A stretch of DNA of 64,000 nucleotides from Tabrizicola sp. (GCF_030694085.1 NZ_JAUXZE010000039.1:272030-336029), one strand, 5' to 3'. Shown: positions 49,709 to 59,185, counted from the stretch's first letter. Numbers and translations are program-made. The notes: generated from the sequence alone by a model not told the origin.

Positions 49709-50218
49709 TTACAGGCGCTCTCCACGCAGGGTCGCGATGTGCTTGAACACCAGCGCAAAGGCCTGGAACAGCATGAGGACAAGACAGACCGTCAGCAGCG
49801 CCTTGATCGGGATGACCGAGGGGTTCCACATCGAGAACCGCTTCTCATCGGTCTCGATGGCGTATTGCAGCGACGAGATCGACCCGAAAAGCATGACACC
49901 CAGATAGAAGATCATGCACCAGACCGTGACCAGATCCAGCCTGGCCTTCCCACGGTCCGACATGTTCGCGTACCACAGGTCCATACGGACATGTTCGTTG
50001 TTCTTCAGCGTGATCGGTCCGCCCATGAAGTAATAGGCGGCCAGCGTGAACTGGGTGAATTCGATGGCCCAGTGGATCGGGATGTTCAGGACGTTGCGCG
50101 TGACCGCGTCCAGAAGCAGCGTCGCGACCATCACGAAGATCAGCGAGGCGGCAAGGTAGCCGACGTAATCGGATATCCTGTCGACGATCCGCACATAGGC
50201 CTTGATCAGATGCGGCAT
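49709..50218 (-). CDS. TRAP transporter small permease, DctQ type
   Basis: The 169-residue protein has four membrane segments and the DctQ hallmark VTRNVLNIPIHWAIEFTQFT followed by NEHVRMDLWY. It forms the small membrane subunit of the TRAP transporter and directly precedes the DctM-type gene. It lies 25 bases after the DeoR regulator gene. Confidence 0.92.
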   Translation of the reverse strand: MPHLIKAYVRIVDRISDYVGYLAASLIFVMVATLLLDAVTRNVLNIPIHWAIEFTQFTLAAYYFMGGPITLKNNEHVRMDLWYANMSDRGKARLDLVTVWCMIFYLGVMLFGSISSLQYAIETDEKRFSMWNPSVIPIKALLTVCLVLMLFQAFALVFKHIATLRGERL

Positions 50219-50243
50219 CGTGTGCCTGCCACTGCGGTTCTGC

Positions 50244-51002
50244 TCAGGTCCACAAGTCCACTCCCCTGACTCTCAGCGCCTCTCTGTGCGCCTTGTCCAA
50301 CTGATTGTCGCTGATGATCACGTCGACATCGTCGATGGCGCAGACCGCATAGGCTGCGTGCTGTCCGAACTTGGTGGAATCCGCAAGGATCGTCAGCGTC
50401 CGCGACCCTTTGATCATCGCACGGGCAATCTGCGCTTCGTCCAGGCTAGCATCCATGGCGCCCTGGTCTGGATCGACGGCCGCCACCGTCAGGATCGCCC
50501 GGTCGGCGCGAAAGGCCTGCAATTGATCGATCACCGCCACGCCAGTGGTCTGCGCATTGTCGGCTCCGTACCGCCCGCCCAGAAGGTGGATCGTCGCATC
50601 GGCACCTGCATGCGAAATCCGCTCTGCCAGACGGCAGGAATTGGTGATGATCGTCAGGTTCGGAATCGCAGCCAGGGGTTCGGCTGCGGCCAGCGTGGTC
50701 GATCCGGTGTCGATGAACAGGGTCTCGCCCGGCTGGATGGACTGGGCCAGGCGGCGGCCAATGGCAGCCTTGGCCTCCGCGGCGACGATCTTGCGTTCGT
50801 CGTGGCTGGGCTCGCGGATCAGTTGCCGACGCCGTGCGCCGCCATGCACCTTCTGGACCCGGCCAAGCGCGTCCAGGTTGCCAAGGTCCCGGCGGATGGT
50901 CTCGGCCGATACGTCGAACCTGGCTGCAAGCATCTCGACCGACACTTCCCCTTCACGCCGGATGATCGCCTCGATCTGAGGCTGTCGTTCGTGCGGCTTC
51001 AT
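50244..51002 (-). CDS. DeoR-family regulator, GlpR-like
   Basis: The 252-residue product has the DeoR helix-turn-helix (VSVEMLAARFDVSAETIRRD then LGRVQKVHGGAR) and the sugar-phosphate sensor domain (IDTGSTTLAAAEPL, TIITNS, DKAHREALR region). DeoR proteins are usually released by a phosphorylated sugar. The ATG at 51002 is the third of three ATGs and has the best distance to TGGGG. The gene starts the TRAP operon and is divergent from GlpA-like, GlpB-like and kinase genes, so it probably represses both. Confidence 0.88.
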   Translation of the reverse strand: MKPHERQPQIEAIIRREGEVSVEMLAARFDVSAETIRRDLGNLDALGRVQKVHGGARRRQLIREPSHDERKIVAAEAKAAIGRRLAQSIQPGETLFIDTGSTTLAAAEPLAAIPNLTIITNSCRLAERISHAGADATIHLLGGRYGADNAQTTGVAVIDQLQAFRADRAILTVAAVDPDQGAMDASLDEAQIARAMIKGSRTLTILADSTKFGQHAAYAVCAIDDVDVIISDNQLDKAHREALRVRGVDLWT

Positions 51003-51150
51003 CATCATCCCCAGATCAACCGACCGCCTTGGGCGACCAAGGTCAACAATTTTCTTGACCGAATGGTGAAATCTTGACGTCCCTTCAGACAGTCAGCTTG
51101 ACGGAAATGACCAAGTAGTCAATATCTGTTGAAAACCTCGTGGTGATTGG

Positions 51151-52548
51151 ATGAACCTCGCGGATCACCCGGACAAGGGCACATCATTTGACGTCGCGGT
51201 GATCGGTGCCGGGGTGGTCGGCGCTGCGCTGGCACGGGCGTTCACGCTGGCCGGGGCAAGGGTTGTGGTCCTGGAAAAGGCAGTCGACGTCCTTGATGGG
51301 GCATCGAAGGGCAACAGTGCCATCCTGCACACCGGCTTTGACGCACCCGAAGCTTCGGTTGAACTGGCCTGCATCCGCGAAGGCTATGCGCTTTACCATG
51401 ACATCCGCGACCGGCTGGGCCTGCCGCTTGTCCGCGCCGGGGCGATGGTCCTGGCCTGGACCGAGGAAGAAGAGGCCGGGCTGCCCGCGCTGATCGCCCA
51501 GGCGACGGCCAATGGCGTCTTGGACGTGCAGCCGCTGACCGGACCCGAAGCACAGACGCTGGAGCCCGCGCTGTCTCGTGCCGTCCGCGCGGGTTTCCAG
51601 GTACCGGGCGAGCACCTGATCGACCCCTGGTCCGCCGCGCATGGCTATCTTCTGCAGGCCCTGGCCAATGGGGCCGTACTGAAGCGCCAGACCGAAGTCC
51701 TCGCCGGGCGGCGGTCGGGCGACCGCTGGCATCTTGCAACCACGACCGGAGACGTCTCGGCCAACCTTGTCATCAATGCAGCGGGCCTTTGGGGGGATGA
51801 GGTCGACCGCCGGGTCACCGGGGAAAGCTGGTTCACCATCCGCCCCCGCAAGGGGCAGTTTGTCGTCTATGACAAGACCGCCGCCGCCTTGGCTGGTCAC
51901 ATTCTTCTGCCGGTCCCGACCAAGATCACCAAGGGCATCGTCGTGTGCCGGACTGCATTCGGCAACTTGCTCGTAGGACCAACGGCCGAAGAACAGGATG
52001 ACCGCGAACACGCGCCAGTCGAGCGGCCGACCCTGCAGGCGCTGATGCGGCGCGGCGAAGAGATCCTGCCCGCCCTGGCCGGGCATGAGGTCACGGCGGT
52101 CTATGCGGGCCTGCGCCCCGCGACCGAGGAAAAGGAATACCGCATCCGCACCGACCTTGCTCCGGGCTACATCTGCGTCGGCGGCATCAGGTCCACCGGC
52201 CTGTCTGCGGCTCTCGGCATAGCGGAGCATGTCGTGCGGCTGGCCGAACGCAGTCACACTCCGATCGCCGACCCGGTCTGGCCCAGAATGACCAACATCT
52301 CGGTTGACGGTGCCCGCGACTGGCAATGCCCCGGACATGGCGGGATCGTCTGTCACTGCGAACTGGTGACGCGGCGCGAGATCGAGGCGGCACTGACCGG
52401 ACCTTTGGCCACGGGCAGTCTTGCCGGTCTGAAACGGCGGACGCGGGTGACGATGGGGCGCTGTCAGGGGTTCTACTGCACGGCCGAACTGGCGCGGATG
52501 ACCGAAGGGCGTCTGGCGCAGCCAATGGCGGAGCCTCCGCATGACTGA
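51151..52548 (+). CDS. FAD-dependent glycerol-3-phosphate dehydrogenase-like protein with BFD-type [2Fe-2S] domain (GlpA-like)
   Basis: The 465-residue product starts with an FAD motif VIGAGVVGAALARAF, has the DAO fold with GNSAILHTGFDAPEASVELA, NLVINAAGLWGDEV and YICVGGIRSTGLSAALGIAE, and ends in a BFD-like domain (residues about 393-445) with cysteines in CPGHGGIVCHCE and GRCQGFYC. This architecture equals GlpA of the anaerobic enzyme. It overlaps the next flavoprotein gene by eight bases. Oxidation of glycerol 3-phosphate or a related polyol phosphate is likely; the exact sugar is not readable. Confidence 0.85.
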   Translation: MNLADHPDKGTSFDVAVIGAGVVGAALARAFTLAGARVVVLEKAVDVLDGASKGNSAILHTGFDAPEASVELACIREGYALYHDIRDRLGLPLVRAGAMVLAWTEEEEAGLPALIAQATANGVLDVQPLTGPEAQTLEPALSRAVRAGFQVPGEHLIDPWSAAHGYLLQALANGAVLKRQTEVLAGRRSGDRWHLATTTGDVSANLVINAAGLWGDEVDRRVTGESWFTIRPRKGQFVVYDKTAAALAGHILLPVPTKITKGIVVCRTAFGNLLVGPTAEEQDDREHAPVERPTLQALMRRGEEILPALAGHEVTAVYAGLRPATEEKEYRIRTDLAPGYICVGGIRSTGLSAALGIAEHVVRLAERSHTPIADPVWPRMTNISVDGARDWQCPGHGGIVCHCELVTRREIEAALTGPLATGSLAGLKRRTRVTMGRCQGFYCTAELARMTEGRLAQPMAEPPHD

Positions 52549-53755
52549 ACCCGAGGTCATCGTCATCGGCAGCGGGCCGGCGGGCCTTGGGGCGGCCACT
52601 GCCCTGGCGCAGGCCGGGCGGCGTGTTCTGGTTCTGGAGCGTGAAACGCAGGCGGGCGGCATCCCCCGACACTGCGGCCATTACCCGTTCGGCATGCGCG
52701 AGTTTCAACGCCTGCTGCGCGGCCCCGACTATGCCGCGCGCCTGACGGATGCCGCACGCGCTGCCGGTGTAACGATCCGCACCCGTACGACCGTCACGTC
52801 CCTGCAACCTGGCGGCGTGGTCGAGATCACGGATGACGCAGGGCCCTCAGCCTTGACCGCGAAGGTCGTCCTGATGGCAACCGGCGTTCGCGAGACCAGC
52901 CGTGCGGCCCGGTTGATCGGCGGGGAAAAGCCGGGCGGGGTCCTGTCCACCGGGGCCTTGCAGGGGATGGTCTATCTCAACCGGCAGCGGCCTTTCCGCC
53001 AGCCGGTGATCCTGGGAAGCGAACTGGTTGCCTTCTCGGCGCTGCTGACCTGCCGCCATGCCGGGATCAGACCCCTGGCGATGATCGAACCGGCAAGCCG
53101 GATCACGACGCGAACTTCGGCCCGCTGGCTAGCCGCGGCGATGCGGGTTCCGATCCTGCTGCACAGCGACATCGCCGCGATTCACGGCCGGACACGGGTG
53201 GACGGCGTGACGCTTGCCACCCCTGCCGGCCAAAGGGATCTGCCAGCCGATGGAGTGATCGTCTCGGGCGGCTTTCGCCCCGACGCGGCACTTCTAGTTG
53301 GCAGCCATCTTCAGATCGATGCCGCCTCTGGCGGGCCGGTCATCGACCGCTGGGGCCGATTGTCCGATCCCGCCTACTTTGCCTGCGGCAACTTGTTGCG
53401 CGGCGTGGAAACCGCAGGCTGGTGCTGGTCGGAAGGACGGCGTGTTGCCCAGGCCATCCTTGCCGCCTTGCAGGATCATCTGCCGGAACCGGGAGGTGTG
53501 AGGCTCTCGCTTGCCCATCCCGCGCTACGCTTGGCGGTACCGCAGGTTGTCGGCGCTGGTGCCTCCGGCTCTCCGTATGACCGCCTGCAAGTCCGCCTGA
53601 GCCGTCCCGCGAAAGGCCAGTTGCGCTTGATGCAGGATGGACGCATCCTTGCCGCGACCCGGATCGACAGCCGTCCCGAACGTCGCCTGTCATTGCTCTT
53701 GCCACACAAACTTGGCCACGGCCCGTTGACGCTGACGATTGACGAAAAGACATGA
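52541..53755 (+). CDS. FAD/NAD(P)-dependent oxidoreductase, GlpB/HcnB-like partner
   Basis: The 404-residue product has two dinucleotide-binding motifs (VIGSGPAGLGAATALAQAG at the start and a second one near LGSELVAFSALL) and GGIPRHCGHYPFGMREF, typical of the flavoprotein that follows BFD-tailed GlpA-like enzymes in Firmicutes, Thermotogae and some alphaproteobacteria. It should pass electrons from the partner subunit to NAD or quinone. The last 90 residues have no recognised domain. It overlaps the kinase gene by four bases. Confidence 0.82.
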   Translation: MTEPEVIVIGSGPAGLGAATALAQAGRRVLVLERETQAGGIPRHCGHYPFGMREFQRLLRGPDYAARLTDAARAAGVTIRTRTTVTSLQPGGVVEITDDAGPSALTAKVVLMATGVRETSRAARLIGGEKPGGVLSTGALQGMVYLNRQRPFRQPVILGSELVAFSALLTCRHAGIRPLAMIEPASRITTRTSARWLAAAMRVPILLHSDIAAIHGRTRVDGVTLATPAGQRDLPADGVIVSGGFRPDAALLVGSHLQIDAASGGPVIDRWGRLSDPAYFACGNLLRGVETAGWCWSEGRRVAQAILAALQDHLPEPGGVRLSLAHPALRLAVPQVVGAGASGSPYDRLQVRLSRPAKGQLRLMQDGRILAATRIDSRPERRLSLLLPHKLGHGPLTLTIDEKT

Positions 53756-55182
53756 AGATCGCCGCGATTGATCAGGGCACGACCAGCACCCGTGTTCTGC
53801 TGATGGCCTCGGACGGGCGTCTGACTCCGGTGCTGTCCCTGCCGCACGCCCAGACCTACCCCTTGCCCGGCCAAGTCGAGCAGGATGGCGAAGAGCTGCT
53901 GGCCAACATCCAGCACTGTCTGATGGGGGCTACGGCAGAGGTGGTCGGCCTTGCCAACCAAGGGGAAAGCTGCCTCGCCTGGGATGCACGAGACGGTCGA
54001 CCAATCTGCCCGGTCATCACCTGGCAGGACGACCGCACCGCCGACGTGACCGCCGCGCTGACGCGGGACGGGGCCGCGCCTCTGGTCATGGCGCGGGCCG
54101 GTTTGCCGCTTGATGCGTATTTTTCGGCCTCGAAGCTGGGCTGGATCATGCGCCACGTGCCCCGCGCGGCAGAGCTTGCAGCACTTGGTCACCTGCGACT
54201 GGGCACGACGGATGCCTTCTTCCGCGACCGGCTCACCGGTCGGTTCGAAACTGACATCGCCACAGCTTCGCGCACCTCGCTGATGAACCTCTCGACCGGC
54301 ACCTGGGACGCCGATCTTTGCGCCCTTTTCGGCGTGCCGATGGCGTGCCTGCCGGTGATCGGCCCAACCTCGGGCGATCTGGGGGTGCTGCCCGGCGGCG
54401 CCCGGCTTGCCGCCTCGATCGTGGACCAGCAGGCGGCGCTTTTGGGACATGGTTGCCGCGAACCCGGAGACGCCAAAGTGACCTTCGGCACCGGCGCTTT
54501 CGTCCAGTGCCTCACGACCGGGCTGTTGCGGCCAGAAAGGCCCGGTCCCCTGCCCACCGTCGCCTGGCAGCCGACCGGGAATCCGGTTGCTTATGCGCTG
54601 GATGGTGGCGTCTATGCCGCAGCCTCGGCGGTCAACTGGGCGGGCGAGCTTGGGCTTTTCCAAGACTACGACACGATTTCCGATTTCGCCAAGTCGCCCG
54701 CCATCGACCGGGGCATCGCCTTCGTTCCTGCCCTGGCGGGTCTTGGCTGCCCCCATTGGAGCCGTGCCGTCCGGGGTGCCTGGCTGGGATTGTCGCTGGC
54801 CGACGGCAAGGCCGACATGATGCAGGCGCTTCTGGAAGGGGTCGCCCTGCGCACCGCCGAGGTGCTGGCGGCAATGGCAGCACTCCAGCCGTTCCAGGGC
54901 CCGGTCTCGATCGACGGCGGCCTGTCGCGGAACCCCTATTTCGTGCAGTTCCTGTCAGAGGTCTCTGGCCATGACCTGTTCCTGCCGGATGAAACCGAAC
55001 AGACCGCCGCAGGTCTTGCCCGTATGGCCGCCGAGGCGTCGGGTATCGGGCTTGCCGAAACCCGACAAGGCCGACATGTCCGCGCAACGGGCAGCCAGCA
55101 CGCGCATCGGAGCGCCCGCTTCAACGCCGCCCGCCAGGCGGTCGAAGGCTTTGCGCGCCTGTCTTCAGGTCCATCTGTTTAG
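53752..55182 (+). CDS. FGGY-family kinase, glycerol-kinase-like
   Basis: The 476-residue product starts MKIAAIDQGTTSTRVLLM, the phosphate-binding start of glycerol kinases, with ITWQDDRTADV, TFGTGAFVQCLT, DGGVYAAASAVNW and SIDGGLSRNPYFVQFLS. It is about 20 residues shorter than typical glycerol kinase, and the segment after the DQGTTS region differs. With a GlpA/GlpB-like pair and a GlpR-like regulator the simplest reading is glycerol use, but uptake by a TRAP transporter is unusual for glycerol, so another polyol is possible. Confidence 0.82.
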   Translation: MKIAAIDQGTTSTRVLLMASDGRLTPVLSLPHAQTYPLPGQVEQDGEELLANIQHCLMGATAEVVGLANQGESCLAWDARDGRPICPVITWQDDRTADVTAALTRDGAAPLVMARAGLPLDAYFSASKLGWIMRHVPRAAELAALGHLRLGTTDAFFRDRLTGRFETDIATASRTSLMNLSTGTWDADLCALFGVPMACLPVIGPTSGDLGVLPGGARLAASIVDQQAALLGHGCREPGDAKVTFGTGAFVQCLTTGLLRPERPGPLPTVAWQPTGNPVAYALDGGVYAAASAVNWAGELGLFQDYDTISDFAKSPAIDRGIAFVPALAGLGCPHWSRAVRGAWLGLSLADGKADMMQALLEGVALRTAEVLAAMAALQPFQGPVSIDGGLSRNPYFVQFLSEVSGHDLFLPDETEQTAAGLARMAAEASGIGLAETRQGRHVRATGSQHAHRSARFNAARQAVEGFARLSSGPSV

Positions 55183-55193
55183 GATGCGCCGCA

Positions 55194-57152
55194 TCACGCG
55201 CCCTCCAGACGCGCGCGCGCGCGCCATGCGGCAGCTCCGATCAGCCGGTCGGCGATGATCGCGATTGCGGCGACGGCGAAACCGGCCACAAGACCGCGCC
55301 CGACATCGGCGGTGGCCAACGCCGAATAGACCTCTTGCCCAAGGTCGCGCGTGCCGACCAGCGCGGTGATGACCAGCATCGACAGCGCCAAGAGGATCGT
55401 CTGGTTCAACCCCAGAAGGATCATCGGCACCGCCATCGGCAACTGGATCTTGCGCAGGATCTGCGCCCTGGTGCAGCCGCAGACCACGCCGGCCTCGATC
55501 AGCTCGGCCGGGACCGAGCGCAGGCCGTGGGCGGTGTATTTCACGGCTGGCACCAGCGCGAACAGGACGACGGCGATCATCGCACTGAAGTCACCGACCC
55601 GGAACAGCATCACCACCGGGATGAGGTAGACGAACGACGGCAGCGTCTGCAGCGTGTCGACCACCGTGCCGATCACCTTGCCCGCCGTCTCGTTCGAGGC
55701 GGCAAGGATCCCCAGCGGCACGCCGATCAGCATGGCGATCACCACCGACAACCCGCACAGGTAGACGGTAATCATCGCCAGCTCCCAAAGCCCGGTCGCC
55801 GCGACGAATAGGCCCAGCGCCAGCACCAGACCCGCCAGCCGCAGCCCCCCAAGCCGCCATCCCGCAAGTGAAAGGACCGCCAGCAGAAAAAGCCAGGGCA
55901 GACCCAGGAAGAACCGCTTCACCGGCAGTAGCAGAGCCTCAAGGAACCAGACGCGCACAGCTTCAAGCTGGTCGAAGTAGGTGACGTTGATGTGCTGGAT
56001 CAGGTCGGACCAGAATGGCTTGGTGGTGATCTCCCAGGCCTTGGGCCAGTCCTGCAAGGCGGGGAGCAGATAGCCCAGCGCCCCGCTGACCAGTGCCACG
56101 ATCAGCACAACGGTCGTTCGGGGGTGGCGGCGCCACCAGTTGCCCTGCCGCACTTCGGCCCGGGCCACCCGTTCCGACATGGCCTGCCCCAGCCGGTCCA
56201 GCACCACGGCAAGCGCGGTGATCGCCAGCCCCGCCTCGATCCCGCCGCCGATGTTCAGCTGGCGCAAGCTTGCCAGTACGTCGGCGCCCAACCCCCCGGC
56301 CCCGATCATCGAGGCGATGATGACCATGTTCAGGCTCAGCATGATGACCTGATTGACCCCGACCATCAGGTCGGGGAGTGCCACCGGCAACATGACCTTG
56401 CGCATCCGCTGCCAGGGCGTGCAGCCGGCCATGTTGGCGAAATCCAGAATCTCGGACGGCACCGCGCGCAGGGCGACAATGGTCACTCGCACCATCGGCG
56501 GCATGGCGTAGATGATCGTGGCCAGCAGGGCCGCTACCGGGCCAAAGCCGAACAGCACCAGGATCGGCACCAGAAAGGCAAAGGTCGGAATCGTCTGCAT
56601 CAGGTCAAGGATCGGGGACAGCACCCGCTCGACCCAGGGCCACCGCCAGGCCGCGATGCCCTGTGCGACGCCGCCCAGCACCCCCAGCGGCACCGCAATC
56701 GCGATCGAGGCCAGCGTGACCATCGCGCTGTCCCACTGCCCGAAAACCGCCAGGTAGGTCATCAACGCCCCGGCAAGCAGCCCCAGCCAGATATCGCGGG
56801 CGTAATGCCCCAAGGCCACGACAGCTACCGTGACCGCCACCCAGGACAGGGGTGGGATGATCGTGGTCGCTCGGCGGCCTTTGCCTTCGGTAATGCCGTC
56901 GACCAGCAGGACCTTGACCACCTCGTATGGAGCCTCGACCAGGGCGGCGAAGCCGCGTGTCAAATCCTTCACCGTCACCGGGCCGATCGCGGCGCTGTCC
57001 GTCAGCCATTTCATCGCCGCCGTCAGCCAGCCCGCAAACGGCACCTGCATCTCAGGCGGCGGCCACAGCCAGCCTGCAGGAAGACTGGCAAAGACCGCCA
57101 GCCCCAGCGCAACCAGGGCAAGGCTGGCCCAGATCCCGCGCCAAAGCGTCAT
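55194..57152 (-). CDS. Glycine betaine/proline-type ABC permease, two fused ProW units
   Basis: The 652-residue membrane protein contains two copies of the ProW-like permease core. Copy 1 (about residues 140-340) has PLGVLGGVAQGIAAW, DLMQTIPTFAFLVPIL and the coupling loop VPSEILDFANMAGCTPWQRM. Copy 2 (about 465-645) has PLGILAASNETAGKV, DTLQTLPSFVYLIPVVML and VPAELIEAGVVCGCTRAQIL. A single gene thus supplies both halves of the channel. It overlaps the ATPase gene by four bases. The start ATG is close to the first span, as expected. Confidence 0.92.
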   Translation of the reverse strand: MTLWRGIWASLALVALGLAVFASLPAGWLWPPPEMQVPFAGWLTAAMKWLTDSAAIGPVTVKDLTRGFAALVEAPYEVVKVLLVDGITEGKGRRATTIIPPLSWVAVTVAVVALGHYARDIWLGLLAGALMTYLAVFGQWDSAMVTLASIAIAVPLGVLGGVAQGIAAWRWPWVERVLSPILDLMQTIPTFAFLVPILVLFGFGPVAALLATIIYAMPPMVRVTIVALRAVPSEILDFANMAGCTPWQRMRKVMLPVALPDLMVGVNQVIMLSLNMVIIASMIGAGGLGADVLASLRQLNIGGGIEAGLAITALAVVLDRLGQAMSERVARAEVRQGNWWRRHPRTTVVLIVALVSGALGYLLPALQDWPKAWEITTKPFWSDLIQHINVTYFDQLEAVRVWFLEALLLPVKRFFLGLPWLFLLAVLSLAGWRLGGLRLAGLVLALGLFVAATGLWELAMITVYLCGLSVVIAMLIGVPLGILAASNETAGKVIGTVVDTLQTLPSFVYLIPVVMLFRVGDFSAMIAVVLFALVPAVKYTAHGLRSVPAELIEAGVVCGCTRAQILRKIQLPMAVPMILLGLNQTILLALSMLVITALVGTRDLGQEVYSALATADVGRGLVAGFAVAAIAIIADRLIGAAAWRARARLEGA

Positions 57153-58168
57153 GTGTGCTTGCCGATCAGGATCGAGATCACCGCGGCCGGAGTGACATGA
57201 CCGATCACGGCGCCATCTCGCTCGACGGCAAACGGCGCATCCGCCAGGACGATGCGGTCAGCGACGTCTTCGATACGCGCCCCGGCGGGCAATGTTCCGG
57301 CCACGCTCTCGAACTGGCCGGCAACAGCGATCCGGCCCAGGGTCACGACCTTCGCCCGGGCCACATGCGCAGTGAAGGCCGCAACATAATCGTTCGCCGG
57401 GGCCAGAACCAGTTCCTCCGGGGTCGCCACCTGCACGACGGCTCCGTCCTTCATGATGGCGATGCGGTCGGCCAGCCGTATCGCCTCGTCGAAGTCATGG
57501 GTGATGAAGATGATCGTCTTCTTCAACTGCCGCTGGATGCGCAGGAACTCCTCCTGCATTTCGCGGCGGATCAGGGGGTCAAGCGCGCTGAAGGGCTCGT
57601 CCAGGAACCACAGGTCCGGTTCGACGGCCAGGCTCCGGGCAATCCCCACGCGCTGCTGCTGCCCCCCGGAAAGCTGCCGCGGAAAGTTGCCCTCGCGCCC
57701 CTGCAGGCCAACCAGTTGCACGACCTCACGCGCCCGAGCCTCGCGCGTCCTGCGGTCGATCCCCTGCACTTCCAGCGGGAAAGCCACGTTTTCCAGGACC
57801 GTCAGATGCGGCAGAAGGGCAAAGTGCTGGAAGACCATTCCCATCCGGTGCCGCCGGATCTCGATCATCCGTGCGGCCGAAGCCTTCAGCAGGTCCTCGC
57901 CGTCGTACAGGATCTCACCCGCCGTGGGTTCGATCAGCCGCGACAGGCAGCGCACCAACGTGCTTTTCCCCGACCCGGACAGCCCCATGATGACGAAGAT
58001 CTCGCCCTCGCCGATCTCAAGGCTTGCATCCCGGACCGCGCCGACATGATCCGACTGCCTGATCTCTTCGAGGCTCGGCACGCCACCCTTGGCCAAAAGC
58101 CGCTGCGGGTGCGGGCCATAGATCTTCCAGACATGCCGACAGGCAAGCTTGACGGGGCGTTCGATCAT
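57149..58168 (-). CDS. Glycine betaine/proline-type ABC ATP-binding protein (ProV/OpuAA-like)
   Basis: The 339-residue ATPase has an N-terminal extension with WKIYGPHPQRLLAKGGV, Walker A GLSGSGKST, MVFQHFALLPHLTVLENVAFPL, signature LSGGQQQRVGIARSLA, Walker B WFLDEPFSALDPLIR and a C-terminal single-CBS-like tail (residues 280-335). This is the ProV/OpuAA layout. It is followed by the double permease gene with a four-base overlap and preceded by a hairpin after the binding-protein gene. Confidence 0.92.
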   Translation of the reverse strand: MIERPVKLACRHVWKIYGPHPQRLLAKGGVPSLEEIRQSDHVGAVRDASLEIGEGEIFVIMGLSGSGKSTLVRCLSRLIEPTAGEILYDGEDLLKASAARMIEIRRHRMGMVFQHFALLPHLTVLENVAFPLEVQGIDRRTREARAREVVQLVGLQGREGNFPRQLSGGQQQRVGIARSLAVEPDLWFLDEPFSALDPLIRREMQEEFLRIQRQLKKTIIFITHDFDEAIRLADRIAIMKDGAVVQVATPEELVLAPANDYVAAFTAHVARAKVVTLGRIAVAGQFESVAGTLPAGARIEDVADRIVLADAPFAVERDGAVIGHVTPAAVISILIGKHT

Positions 58169-58211
58169 CTAGATTTCCAGGGGCAAAGGTCCGGCAGCCA
58201 ATCGGCAGAGA

Positions 58212-58238
58212 GGCGGGAGGGCGCTTGTCCCTCCCGCC
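58212..58238 (-). terminator. Intercistronic hairpin after SBP gene
   Basis: GGCGGGAGGG (58212-58221) pairs perfectly with CCCTCCCGCC (58229-58238) over a seven-base loop. On the minus strand it lies nine bases after the binding-protein stop and before the ATPase gene. Confidence 0.65.
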
Positions 58239-58246
58239 GGTCGAGA

Positions 58247-59185
58247 TCACTGGATCCACGTCGTCCAGACAGCCTCGTTCGCGGTCATCCACTCGTCCAC
58301 CACATCCTCGACCGACATGCCGTCGACATCCACCTTGCCGACCATCGCGCCCATTTCGTCGTTCGTCATCTGGAACGCGGTGATCGCCTTCGCGGCGCCC
58401 GGCCACTTGCCCTCCAGGCCGGCCCAGCCGACTTTCAGGATGCCCCCTGTCGGCTTGCCGCAGTCATGCGTCGCGTCGGGGTTCAGTCCCGCAGCCGGAT
58501 CGGTGTAGCACTCGACCGAATAGGGCGGGAATTCCACCCATTCGCCCTCATATTTGATCGGAGCCCAGTGGGGCGCATAGATCCACAACAGGATCGGCGC
58601 CTTGCGCTGATAGGCTGACTCCAGCTCGGCAAACATGGCCGCGTCGGTGCCTGCGTGGATCACTTCGTAGTTCAGCCCCAGCGCCGCGACACGCTCTTCA
58701 TCGAAGCCGCCCCAGGTGACGGGTCCGCCCAGATAGCGTCCCTTGGGTGCGGTCTCGGGCGTGGCAAACAGCTCGGCGCAGTCGTTCAGCGCCTGCCAGT
58801 CCGGCAGTCCTGGGCATTGCTCCTTCATGTAGGCGGGATACCACCACTCTTCCTTGCCCTGCATCCCGGTCGGCCCGAAACTGACCGTGTTGCCCGTCGC
58901 CAGCGAGGCGGCCATCGCCTCGGCGGCCGTCGTCTCCCACAGTTCCATCGCGATGTGCAGATCGCCGGATTCCAGCCCCGGGAACTGCGCAAGGTAGTCG
59001 GCCTGCACCAGTTCGACGTTATAGCCCGCCTCCTCCAGCACGGCGGCCATGATGTTGGTCGTGATCAGCTGTCCGGTCCAGTCGTGCAGCGTCAGCTTGA
59101 TCGGATCAGTGCTTTCCGGCTCGGCTATTGCCGCTCCGGCACCGATCAGCAAGGCCGCAATGGCCATCGGGTAGCGCGTTCTCAT
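58247..59185 (-). CDS. Glycine betaine/choline-type substrate-binding protein (OpuAC/ProX-like)
   Basis: The 312-residue periplasmic protein has a signal peptide cleaved near AIA-EP and the OpuAC fold: IKLTLHDWTGQLITTNI, VQADYLAQFPGLESGDLHIAMELWE, a WWYPAYMKEQ segment and APILLWIYAPHWAP. Several tryptophans are placed as in betaine-binding aromatic cages. The ATG at 59185 follows GGAGAG by five bases; the longer frame upstream is not a signal peptide. It heads the transporter operon and is divergent from a truncated Hsp70-like gene. Confidence 0.9.
   Translation of the reverse strand: MRTRYPMAIAALLIGAGAAIAEPESTDPIKLTLHDWTGQLITTNIMAAVLEEAGYNVELVQADYLAQFPGLESGDLHIAMELWETTAAEAMAASLATGNTVSFGPTGMQGKEEWWYPAYMKEQCPGLPDWQALNDCAELFATPETAPKGRYLGGPVTWGGFDEERVAALGLNYEVIHAGTDAAMFAELESAYQRKAPILLWIYAPHWAPIKYEGEWVEFPPYSVECYTDPAAGLNPDATHDCGKPTGGILKVGWAGLEGKWPGAAKAITAFQMTNDEMGAMVGKVDVDGMSVEDVVDEWMTANEAVWTTWIQ

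Noticed and set aside
48203..50269. 688-codon plus-strand frame opposite the TRAP genes
   Set aside because: Translation is dominated by His, Gln, Asp and Arg, typical of antisense of membrane-protein genes; the TRAP genes are unambiguous.
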